Assembly: GCA_026413225.1 (NCBI GenBank)
Contig: CM048552.1
Span: 131,949,053-132,013,052, forward strand
Length of the DNA: 64,000 nt
DNA from: Otis tarda
Lineage: Eukaryota > Chordata > Aves > Otidiformes > Otididae
Direction of reading: 5' to 3'
The position numbers and the translations under genes were made by a program. The notes beneath the pieces were generated by a model, which saw nothing but the letters and a program-made list of their open reading frames with translations, was not told the DNA's origin and searched no databases. Of the stretch, positions 1 through 30,390 are shown piece after piece (positions within the stretch are counted from its first letter, which is position 1; the number at the start of each line of letters is the position of its first letter).

Positions 1-18723
<18,723 letters not shown>

Positions 18724-20087
18724 CAACCTCGCTTTTCAGCAGAACAGGTAAAGGTACAGTATTGTGATAAACATCTTAGAGATTATAAATTGCTGTGATT
18801 ACTTATAAGCTTCCCAGAAAAACAGCAGTTGTAAACAGCATGTGTGGAGAGAGGAAGAAAGCTGGTCTCCTAGATATTTAAATTTAGCATAATCTGTCAT
18901 ATTTGCACCTGTTTGTAAATTGACATCATATGCAAACTGAGCGTATCATAGCAACCAAAAGTATCTGGTAAATGGAAATGCTTCATTTATTCAGAATATA
19001 GTGAGCAGAGTTGCTTTTTTTTTCTTCATTAATATGATACCTTTCCTATAAGTCTTTGGAGCCTATTTGCGTGAAGAAAACAGTTAAAAGTGGAGCCAGC
19101 CTAGAAAATGGTAGTCATTGTTGCTGCTTGCACTTTGCTGCTGCTGTAAATACTTGCAGTGCAGCATAGAATCACTTATTCTGGGAAGCTAGCAAACAAT
19201 AAGAAAAAAGCATAGTAGGCTTTAGTGACAGCTTCAAAGTACAATGTCATGGTCAATCTTTTTTTTTTTAAGAATGTTTTCTAAATTACAAAACTGAAGT
19301 CATCTAACTTGCATAGCTGACTTGATATTCTTCTCTCTTTTTCTAATTGACAGAGGTAGCAATTTGTGGAGGATATATATGTCCCTGTGATGCTACTGGC
19401 AGTAAAATATGAGCTTGTCACTTGAAAAAGCTTCTGCAGTCCTTGAACACTGGATTTCAAATAATCAGAGCTGAATATAACTTTGTCTTCCCAGGGAATA
19501 TGTTGAATAACTGGCTGCATTTGGCAGGAACCAGTGATATAGAGCCTTGATGGTTTCAGGGAAGATGGGGTGTACATTAGAATTTGAGCTTTAGCTGCTA
19601 ATAAAGCACTTACTTCTTCTTTTAATTTAAAATTCATCTCAACACTTCACTGTGATTTTCACTGGTGCATTTTATTTTGAAATTATTCTTAAGCTTTATC
19701 ATACATCCATTTAGACATCTTTTTCTTGTAAATAATGATGAGGCTTGCCCACAGTGCATTGAAATGAAATAATATACTGTACTTTAGTTTTGTGCCTATC
19801 TTTTTTTTGTCTTTAATAAGGAATTACTGGCAACTTTTATGCAGGTGTATAACTTAAAATTAGAGCTGAAGAGGCTTGAAAAATACACAACTGCTGGAAT
19901 CAAAAGAGCCTTCTTACTGAGTGTGGAGTGTGGGAGCTATCCCGTTACAGTTATGTTGACACTTTTAGTCACTAGTGGCACTTATGGGTTAATAGTAATT
20001 AGTTTGGGAGCGACTGTCAACTATGTGTTTAAAAACATACTTGTGTAACACCTGTAAATGAAGTAGGCAAAACGCCTAGTGTAATCC

Positions 20088-20144
<57 letters not shown>

Positions 20145-21060
20145 CTGTAGTAGATCCGAGTGAGTGGTTGGGGGGTGAGATAACGTGTTAATCACTGAAG
20201 ATGCAGACACTTGATTAATACCAGCAGGCTTTCTATCATGTGGAGAAGTATTTTGTCTTCCTATAGGCTCAACAAAATAAGATTTAGTCAGCAGCAAAAC
20301 AATATGTGAATGTTGCAGCAGAAATACAAAGGCTAAGACACACGCGGGGAACACTGCTAGCCCCTTTGACTTTCTGTAAGCTTCTGTATGGAAAAATTCA
20401 CATCAAGATGTATATTGTCCAGACATTCTGTGCCATACAGTGTTAACTTTCTTTCTGTTGGTGAACTATGGTGACTTTATGCTAGATCATGTGCTGCTTT
20501 GAGGACACTTTTGTCCAGATCCTTATAAGAATAAATTATAAATACAGCTCTCTTCGGACACTATCACAGAAGAAGTGAAAACGTGGGGAGGGTGGGTTTT
20601 CCTGCTTTTTTGTTTGGTTGGTTTTTGTTGGTTTGTTGGGGTTTTTTTTCACATGTTAAGGGAGTTCACAGCGTAGCTTGAGCTCAGTTGTAGCCCCGTT
20701 CTTGTGCTCTTTAAAGCCAGCAACGGGAAAGTAACCAATGACATTATGAGCAATGTATAAAGAAATCATACCTACAACAATTCAGCTCTATTTATGTTGG
20801 TGTACTTCAGAGAAATACTTTCTTTTGACTGTGCAGTAAGCTGTAGCATGGTACTGTGTCTTCCAAATTAGTCCTTCATCTATTTCCTAAATAATAAACA
20901 AACAAAAACAGTTTGGTTTGCTGTGATACATTGTGTTTGACAGATGTCACGTTATATTTTATTATGGTGTCACTGTATAACCTGTAGATTTCTGTATTTG
21001 CATGACCTGTATAGCATGTATAAAGGTGAAATACATTTTCATTTATGAATCTAACTTGTT
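18724..21060 (+). other. MAP7D2: MAP7D2 3'UTR (3' limit uncertain)
   Basis: Non-coding sequence after the stop. AATAAA poly(A) signals lie at 19600-19605, 20530-20535 and 20893-20898. None is obvious just beyond 21,060, so the transcript probably ends by there. The (TA)n tract at 20090-20138 falls inside. A consensus-like splice donor (CAG|GTAAAG) occurs at 18748, 24 bases after the stop, so part of this interval could be a 3'UTR intron. Confidence 0.55.
20090..20138. repeat. (TA)n microsatellite
   Basis: An uninterrupted alternating T/A tract of about 24 dinucleotide units, ending in ATAATATAG. It is probably length-polymorphic and lies in the inferred MAP7D2 3'UTR. Confidence 0.97.
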
Positions 21061-24000
21061 TCTTAGCTTTTTTTACTCCCAGAAAAAATATGACTGATTT
21101 AAAAATACCTGTACATTAATTTGTTCTGAGGTGTTTTCTAAAGGAGGGTGTGATACTGAATGAAGAAGTGGTTGTCAGAGCCTCAAAATATTTCACCATT
21201 GTTTCCTTTGCCATATATTAATTTGCTTTCTGAGGTCTTGCCAATACAAAGAAGAAATGCAGACTGCTGGCAGAAAAACCTTAAGGTGAGGGCTTCCAGG
21301 TTGTTAGTGACAGTATACAAGCCAGTTTGCAACCTGGCTTCTGCTCTTTGCGGTATTACTTCACAAAGAAAAAGAAGCAAAAAAGAACTTGGGAGCTGTG
21401 GCTTGTAGACGCTGTTCTGCTGAGTGTGCAAGAGCTGTTCTGTAAGGATACCTGTAACACAAATGCTGAACTTCTCTTCAATCTACATGCACGTACTGCT
21501 GCTTAGGAAGAGGCCAGCCTGGAGCTGCTACTAGTTTTCTAGTGAAACGTTGGAGGGGAAACATTCTACAATTTATTTTTTTTTAAATCATAACTTCAGT
21601 CAAAATTAAAAATGAGAGAATCTACTTTTATTATGAAGTATATTAATACTTTCCATGGTGGCAGTTCATCTCACTCTTATTAACTCGAGTCATTCATGTG
21701 ATTTGTCCACTCAATTATTTACTAAGATAAAAGGAAGCACGATAAGTGAGTATTTATGAAGAAAGATACTGTGTATTTTCCTTTATATTTGCTTTAAGAT
21801 GTAACTTTACAAATTTGGCTGAATATCTGGAGAGAGTACTGTTAGCTGAGGGGTTAAATAACTTGTTGCTTTTGATGCTGTTATTTCTTCATACCAATAT
21901 TAGTGTTTGCTGTGATGCAAGTCTGCACAATGAGCTTTACTTTTAATTTGTCAGAGGTCTTGAAAGTGCAGTGAAGGATTACTAGAGATTGACACAAGTC
22001 CTTGGTAGAGCTTTTCTGCTGTAAAAGAGTTGAGAATCGAGTTGTGAGAAAAAGCATAAAAAAAGAGCAATGATCCTTGAATGGATTTTTACAAATTGAT
22101 TTATAAATGGATGAATGCATTTTTTCCACATTACTTTTATGAAGTGATCTGCAAAACAGGATTGTACACACCAAGAAGAATCAGACACTGTTACTGTCCT
22201 TTCCCAGCTTTATTTTCAGTAACTAGTAAATTATTAGTATGTTTCTAATACGTAAATAATACCTATGAGGTGATTGGGCATTACAGAAGCTCTCTGATCA
22301 GGTGCAGCACTTTGTGTGGTGTTGCCCTGGAAACTGACACCCAAAGCTTGTCTCAGGTTCCAGCAAAGGCCCTGAGCAGAGACCTCCTTGCTCCTCAGCA
22401 AATTAATTTCAAAACAAAATGTCATAAGTGAGGGGTGGATCTGAACTCCCAGGCTGCATTTTCACCTGGTGAGGAAGGGCGTGAAAATCATCCCCTCTCC
22501 TGTCATTGTACAAATTATACATGAGGAGGGAGCAACAGAAATAGCACAGGCTGCTACTCTGGCTGGTGGGGTGGGGATCTTTCCTCTGCCACCCCTCAAA
22601 AAAAGAGCAGCACCCTTCCCTGCTTCTCACCCCATCACAGTCCCAGCCTTGCCAACATGACACAGCCCAGGCACCACTGCCACCACCCTGCTTGTATTTC
22701 GGGCATTGGCCGTGTGGCACTGCAGCTCTCTTAGTGCTCCACAGCCCCATGTGCCCAAGGTAGCGCAATGCCCTTCTCCAGCATCGGTCACAGCCGGTCG
22801 GAGAAGCCTGGGATCCCAGGACACTTCTGGGGCTTCAGTGCTGCAAGGCAGCCTGGAAACCCCCGTAGAAGACACCTTTCCCACACGGGTTTAAACTGTG
22901 GTCCCTTCCCTGTGTTAGAATATAAAGTTTAATATTCAAGAGCCGAAGACTGTTTGCTCTGAGGTCTGCTTCTTGTTAGCTCTAAGGCACGGCCCGTATC
23001 CTGCACGAGAGGGAGGCTGTCCCGTAAGCGGCGCAAGTGCATCGGTGGGGATACCCTGCTCCTGCTCGTGCTTTAGCAACGCGTGGGACTTCTTCCTTGC
23101 TCCTCCCTACATAAGAACCATGTAGAGACTGAAGAGCTCTGTTTCCTCTCATTTTAGAACACTGTTGTTCAAGCTGTTGGTTGCCTCCAAAACCAACATG
23201 GAGCGTGGTCGTTCACCTATCCTGCCTCTGTGTGTGTCTGTGCGCACATATATATAAATGGTAGTTACCTAACATTTGGGGATGTTGGTTTTCAGTATCA
23301 ACATTAAACTCTGAAAAATTGATTACTGCTGGGGCACTATGCTAAAATCCTGAAAATATAATGTATATGATGACTGAATGCAGTTTTCTCTGGATTTTCT
23401 TTTAATCTTAAGAAAAAGAAGCTTTAAATTAATTCAGTCTCTCCAGAATACATGCACTTAAAAATAATAGAAACCTAAAGATATTCAGATGCATTTTTGT
23501 TATTGTCAGTGGCAATAATAGCAGTCCAGAACACCATGAGCCACAATGTTTCTCTCTTCCCCCACTTTTTTATCCCATCATTTATCTCCTACAGCTGAAG
23601 AGTAGGTGATCCTATTCACTCAGATGGCCAATTTAACTTGTCTGTTGAAGCAACATGTTCAGTGTAAAAGCCCTTAAAATTGCAGGCAGAAACACTAAGA
23701 GAAAGGCTGTTTAAGCTTTTAAAATAATTACGTAAAGTATAAGAAAATGGTTTCTTGACCACCAGAATAATTTTTGATGCTTGTTTTCTTCTCAGTTCCC
23801 TTGTTCTTCAGCTTGTAATACTAAACTATAATAATACATTTTATAGTATTTCTAATGATTCAAGACTAAGGCAGTAATGTTTTTAAACTAGTGGGTCTGA
23901 TGATTACCTGGGGCCTGCAATTTTCAGGATCAAAATAAATGCTCTGGAAACCAGTGTGTGATGTTCACTTGGGGAGCTTTACAAAAATAGATGTGTGTCC

Positions 24001-27000
24001 CTGCTGAAATCAAGCCATAATGATCTCCAGAGAAAACAACTATGATGCAGGAGAGATTCAATGAATAGAAGGAAATAGTAAGCTATGTGCTGTGTGTGAT
24101 CTATGACGTCCTTGCTCTAAGAATGCTTGGGTTTTTAAACAGTTGCATGAATAGCTCAAACCAGAAGCTGTGGATTATCACTCATATCTTCTTGCTGTGT
24201 CTAAAAGGAATAACTTGTAATCAATGGCAGTTGTAGGTGATTGATGTTGTACAGGAATGGACCCAAGAACCTAAAATTACATAGCTAGAGAAAAAAAAAA
24301 ATTAATGGGTGTGAGAGATGATCACAATCAGGGAAATTACTCTGACAGTATTTCCTCATTTTTTTTTTCCTAGAAATAACAGCCACTCTCACCAAATTCA
24401 ATACATGAGCAGCACAGTAAGGAGGATCAGGGCAAGATCTGTAACACCCTATTAACGTTATGTTCACACATCGCTTTTCAGAATAACTTCTTTCTTTTAA
24501 AATACATGTGACAACATTGCCTGAAATATCATTATTAGTGCCTTAAATGTGCAGAGCTTTGGGGAGTTGTATCAATAAATTCTATGGAGTTACTCCTAAT
24601 TTTCCTGGTGTGAGATCTCAAGAACAGTTTTCACTCTTTCCTTTTTCTTCTTTTCTTTTCTTAAACCCCTTACCAGTTCAAATACACAAATTCACGAGAA
24701 TATAAATTCATATGGTTGCCTGACGAAATGAGTTTGTTCTCTCAGTTCCTGGACAAAGACTGTCTGCACTGCAGCTGGTAGAGAAACAAGAAATCCAAAG
24801 AGGTTTTTGGAAACAATATCTGCAGTAGGATGTTGGGCACAGCAATGACACAGTGAATAGAATCTTGGTCAGAAATGGCTAAAACTTCCCCAAGTGAAGA
24901 CCAGGTCAGAATTTATTTTGTTTTGGCAAGAACATTTGCATTTCTAACCTACATTTTTACAAGGTTAATTTATGCTGATGTTCTTGGGTCAGTGCCATTT
25001 TTTTTTTAGGGCAAAAAGTGTCCTGTAGCAAATGAAACTGCTGGTGGATTTAGCAAATAAACGAGTCAATGGAATGAAGGAGGGGAAGCAGAGCGGGTGA
25101 AGGTAACAAGTCACTGAAGAATGCTAAAATACTTTGCATGTATTTGCTACCAAGTCATTACTATTAAAATTCCTAAGACAAATTATTATCAGTCATGCCC
25201 ACAACATCCTGTCAAGCTGTACATTTTGGAATTTGATCTCTCCTTGTGACTTCTCACCATGCTGTTTCACTGCAATTTCTCCTTCTGTCACCTTTCCAAG
25301 CTCTGGCTGTAGTACAGGGAAAGAAACGCAGCCTCTCTGCACCTCTGTTTTCTCCTCAAATTAATCTGCTGTGGCTTCTTGGGTGATAAGCCTGGTTCAA
25401 AGCCTTTGCTTTTAAAATCCTGTTACTGTATTTATGTCACACATTGGTGTTAATTCAAACACTGAGACTGTTTTCACTGGTATACTGCCAAAATCCTACC
25501 GAGTTTACGCGGGCCATACGCCTAGCGGCAACGGTGCAGTTTTCACATGTTGTTACAGGAAAGTCATGATAACCTCATAAATAAAACATACAGGCATTGT
25601 TACGTCATGGGAGCCCAGCCTCGCTAAGGGCTCTCTTTAAAGAGTAATTTGGTGATACTATCAGAGCCAAGTCGTGCAGTCAGTCATCCTCTCACGTTCC
25701 TCCAGGTTTTAATTAAATTATTATTTTACAGCTTTCCTTAAATTTCAAGGGTAAATAACGTAGGACTTATTTCCTCAACTAAGAAGGGATTCATCTGTTC
25801 CTCTGTGCCTAGACTGAAAAAAATATCCTAGTGTCATAGAAACCTGTTGAAGAAAGTTCTTATAACTGAACTAGTTTGGGTTTGGTTTTTTTTTTTTTGC
25901 AATATTCTGGACCAAATTATTTCCTTTTCTGGATGAGGTGTTAGGGATTTGAAGTTATTTTGACAAGTAACCTCAGGAGCTGACCTAAGCACCAGTATCT
26001 CAGTTTCTGTGGAGTAGGAGAAACAGTTGACACTTTTGCTGGGGACTTAAAGATTTATCTAATTTTGTTCCACTGAATGATAGATTTTTGTTTTGTTTTG
26101 TTTTTAATTATTAGAAGAAGCAAATGAGTAGCGTGTCTGCAAAGAATTAGGCAGCTTGCTCTCATTTCAAGACAGAAGATGTGCTTTGTGGTTTGGTGAA
26201 AGTATTTTGATAAAACTCCAAGAAAAAAATACCTGGTTGTGCAAAGGGGTAGGGGTGGGTGAGAAATGGAAGAAGAAAGCAGAAATGTGAAACTCCTCCA
26301 AAAGCAGAGATGAAAGTTAATGAAACCATGCAAGTCTTATCAGGAGGCATAACAAGACAGTGAAGTATAAATGAAACACTTCCCTTTAGATGTTTTGAGA
26401 GGTTGGCTGGTAAAACCATGATTACCCTTGGACAGCAGTTCTCAATGGTGGATCTTGTCTTTGCAGACGTTGACTCCACCAGACCCTCTCTCGCTGTTCT
26501 GATGTGCCTTTCCCCATTTAAGTAGTACCATCTATGGGCTCTGTCTGCAGGCACCAAAATGGATTGCGTATGACAACCAAGCTAACCTGCTCCCTACAAA
26601 GAGGTTTTAATTTCATTTATCTGGTCCACCTCAGCAAAGAGCAGGCATTCAGCAACAGCCGCTGTGGTGGTGAGGCTGCCAGTGTGGGACAGCCCCGGCA
26701 ATGCTCCCCAGCACGGCTCAGGCTCCCTTGCTCTGCCTGCTCCTGTGCCTGACCTTGCCAAGGATCAAGGAAAGTTTTGTTCCCCTCCCCCGCCTTTTTT
26801 TTTTTTAATTAACGTGATACAGTTCAGCAAAGTTCAGTGCCAATAGTAATGTTTTATATGGCAAACGAAATGCCTCCTTGAAAGAAGAGATAAGGAGGAT
26901 CTGTCTGCTGTCGAGGGCTCGTTTTTGCCTTTGAATTCTAGGTGGCTTCCATTAATCATTTCCAAGTAGTTAGCATGCAAACCACAGCCATGCTTTTTCC

Positions 27001-28850
27001 AAAGGGAATGTTTACTAAATTAAACATTAAAGGAATATAAAAGCTATTTTTCTGTTCTAATGATACTTAATTAGAAAAAAACCATGGAAATAGATTAAAA
27101 TAATTAGTCTTAATAAGCAGCAATTGCCAAGTCTTGTGCAATAGAATAGACTTCACAGTTTAGAGATGGAGAATAATGATGCTGTGGGACTACTAATAGA
27201 CACTGCTTTGAATATTAATTTCATTTGTAAAGTGTGTTTAAGTTCTTGTTCTCTTAGACTACACAGTCCCAACCATTGAGACCCTTGTGTACTTACTGTC
27301 CAGCAGGAGAGTATCTGTCCTGCTACATCCATCAAGATAAATGTGTATTGGCTCAAGACCATCTGAAGCAAATTCCAGTAAATAGGTTAATAGCGAAGTT
27401 TAATAATTTAGTTTATGTAATGTAGAAGTTTATCATATGCACAGAGGTGGATTGTTTGTACCTAGCGCTTTGAACTGGTTTTTGCTTCAAGTGAGGTGTC
27501 TGCTTAGTTTCAGGGCAGCACTAGCCCCGCCACATGCAGAGAACAATTCTCACCCTGGGCTCCTACGAACAGAAGTATCAACATGGCAAAGAGGAAGCAA
27601 GCATTGTTTCGTGCAGCTGGCCACTGCATTTCTATGCTACATAGTTCAGTAAATCTTTTACAGTCCTTTTTAATTTGGAAGACACTACTACTAAATTTAA
27701 AAATGATCTTATACTTCTATATGCTTTTCTTATGACAATTTCAAAGTGTTTTGGTGAGCGCAGGAAATTAGTTTGTATGACAATCATGCGGGGTTCCTCC
27801 TGTTTTGAGCTAGTCTAGAAAGAACCAAGCAGGACCCTGTGGACACTCAAAGACAGCAACCAGAATTATAGCTGTGAAGAGAAGGGTCCCTCAGTCCTAC
27901 TGACAACAACTCTGTCAAGGCTGAGAAGATGGAGATCTGAAGATCTCTGCTACAAGATGAGTCCTACAAAAGCAGGGCAGGAAGATGTCAGCAGCTAAAA
28001 GTCTGAAAGATAGCCAAAGTTGGCAGCCCACACCGGTACTGGGAATATAAGGAAACTGAGACCGCCTCTTTGAAGTACATCTAATTAAGGGGCCAACAGT
28101 AAGCAACCCTTCCTCTCCGCTCTTTATCCAGTGAACATAAACATCTAACTTCAGCCTGTTAGGCCATAGTTGACAGTAAGAGTAAATGCAGCAATATGGC
28201 TCTGAGCTGGATATGACATGTCAAGACTACATAACACAGAGTGCTGACTCTGGCTCTTTTTTGGGCTTAATTTTTTTTTTTTTAAATGTTGACAGGCTAA
28301 CTTGGTTTTGGCAAGCTTTACACCAGATCAGATATCGTCCGCCTGTGCCGGTGTAATGATGCCGTATCAGGTATCGTCCATCCTCCTGCAGCTACAGTAA
28401 AAATACAAACCCAACATCAATTCTTGGGCTAAAACAAAAGCGTGGGCCTGTGTCAGATCTGAATCAAATTTATATGAATGAGCTGATCTGACGATGGACT
28501 GAACTAGTATTCACGATCCTTGACCAACAGCCTTGGATGCCTAACGTAATCTACGTAGCATGAGTGTCTCCTTTTACATGTGCTTTTGCGTGATCTTTAA
28601 ATCTATTTCTTGGTGTTTTTCTACCATATAAAGATACTCCATTTCAAAAGGGCTTCAGTATGTGTTAGTGTGCTCCTGCTGCTTGCAGCTCCTGAAGAAA
28701 AAAGCTCACTCACTCCAACGCCAAACCTGTTAGGCCTGCTGTGTATCACCACTGACAATCGGGGAAGCATATCCCAGCGGCCTAGAAAGGAGAGCGTGCA
28801 AATCCTTGGGACCCATCCTATCTCCCAAGGAAGGAAGGGGCTGCAACACA
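21061..28850. other. Intergenic region between MAP7D2 and BCLAF3
   Basis: About 7.8 kb with no supportable gene on either strand. Open frames are short and lack exon borders or family resemblance. A GC-richer block spans about 22,270-23,100. A small CpG cluster sits at 25,498-25,540. A TAAT-rich, possibly regulatory patch sits at 26,940-27,130. Short T and A runs recur. No LTR or CR1 copy was recognised here. Confidence 0.7.
26940..27130. promoter_or_regulatory. Candidate enhancer / conserved non-coding element
   Basis: An AT-rich patch with clustered homeodomain-type cores (ATTAATCATT, TTAATTAG, ATAATTAGTC, TTAATAAGC), an Oct-like ATGCAAA and an adjacent RUNX-like AACCACAG near 26978. This is inferred from motif density alone; conservation could not be tested. 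Confidence 0.3.
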
Positions 28851-30390
28851 CGCTCAGACGGGCAACCCGGGAAGCTGAAAAAAAGCCTTGGAGAAAACCA
28901 CCCAGGCCTTGCTAGAGGCCCCTCCGGCCTCGCAGCAGCACCCCCTGACAAGCAGGCCGTGGCCGCCTTCCCTGCGGGCACCATCGAGGCCCTGCCTGCC
29001 CGGGCGCCCTGCAGCCGCTCCCCGGCACCTCGAACGGTGGGGGCTGGCCCGTGTGGCCCCGGGGAGGCCTCCGGCCAAGCCTTTCCCGCCGAGATCACCG
29101 CAAGAGCTGGGACCAAGGCCGGCGCTTCGGGCCTACCCGCCTCCAGCCGCCCTGGGGCTGGCAACCGGGTGGGAAGTGTGACGGGAGGGGTCTGCGTTTC
29201 ACGGGGTCTTCCAGCTGAGGGACCCCTCAGAGCTCTGAAATACCCCCCAGGAAAGGCCAGGGTACCGCCAGCCTCTGTGCGCTGCCGCGGCCGGGAACGA
29301 GTGGCCGGCACCGAGCTGCCCGAGCGGTCCCACGCCGCCTACCACACGAACTCATCACCTGGCCCGGAGGCCGCGGAGCCACCGTAAAGGAGTGGGAGGT
29401 GCCGCCGCCCGGCCCCGGCCCCGCCCGCCCCGCCTCTTCCGGGGCGCCCGCCCTTCCTCGCCGCCCGCCCGCCCTTTCTCTCCGCTGCGCCCGTGGGGAG
29501 CAGTTGCGGCCGGCGCGGCCCGCCGGGAGCAGCCCCGCCTCCTCGCCGGGCACCTGCTCGGGGCGGAGCGGCGGCGGCTGGAGGAAAGGCGGCGGCGGAG
29601 GCGGCTGGAAGAGAGGCGGCAGCGGATCCGGCTCCAGCAGATCCGGCTCCGCTGGCGGTGAGTGCAGAGACTGGCGGCGGCCCCGCGGCCTCGGTGGGGC
29701 CTGGTCAGGGACAGCGGGGCGGGGGCCTGGCCCGTACGGCGGGCAGGGTGAGGTGGAGCGGGAGGCGGTTGCTCGGGGCCTGCGGCTGGTCGTTGTCGCT
29801 GTCAGCGCCGCCTGGGCCCAACCCCCGCCGAGGTGGCCGGGAAGCAGCGGGCCAGGCCGGGCCCCGGGGGCTCCGCCGGGCCGGGGTGGGCGAAGCTCCC
29901 CCGCCCCCTTACAGGAGGCCCTGCCCGGCCTGGGGGTGGTGGCGGAGGGGGAGGCGCCGGTTTGGTTCCCCGCGCTGGCCCGGGAGGGTTTGGCGGGCGG
30001 CAGCCGGTGCTGTGGGGACGGGAGGTCAGCGGGGATTCTGCTGAACCCATCTCGGCTCAACCGGTGCCTGGAGCAGCGGCACCCGCAAGCCGCCTCTCCC
30101 CGCCTGCGTGTCTGCCTGTGCGTGTCCGTGTGTTTTGCGGTAGGATGCGAGTAACTCGGGCATTCAGCGAGGTTTGGGAGGGCTAGGAACAAAGCGCGGG
30201 GCAGGGGAGACCAGGCGTGACCAGGAAGGGGTTGCTGTCAGCGGCGGGCCCCCGCGTCTTGAGGGTTCCAGAAAACTCGTGGGTTTTTTGGACCCTCGTT
30301 GCTGGGAACCCGCTGGGCAAGCAGCGCAGCAGAGCTGAGGCCGCTGCTCGCTGCCGCTGTAGGGAGAGCGTTTTCCTCGGGGGTGAGCAA
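28850..30390. promoter_or_regulatory. BCLAF3: CpG island promoter of BCLAF3
   Basis: A sharp switch to very GC-rich, CpG-dense sequence in an otherwise AT-rich window, densest at about 29,400-30,000. It holds GC-box clusters (CCCCGCCCGCCCCGCC near 29420), an ETS-like CTTCCGG near 29436, and no TATA box. Transcription probably starts around 29,450-29,560, upstream of the donor at 29658; the pyrimidine-rich CCCTTTCTCTCCG near 29472 is one candidate initiator. The island may also fire divergently. Long open frames on both strands here result from GC-rich composition. Confidence 0.85.
29480..29657 (+). other. BCLAF3: BCLAF3 non-coding exon 1 (5' limit inferred)
   Basis: A strong splice donor GGCG|GTGAGT occurs at 29658 within the CpG island and on the correct strand. 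No ATG occurs between about 29,400 and 29,657, so the exon is purely leader. The start coordinate is a guess from the promoter composition. It would splice to the acceptor at 37775. Confidence 0.6.

Noticed and set aside
28730..30192. Long open frames on both strands across the CpG island (up to 321 codons)
   Set aside because: Very GC-rich sequence has few stop codons. Frames are open on both strands at once, are Pro/Arg/Gly-rich with no family resemblance, and coincide with the promoter.
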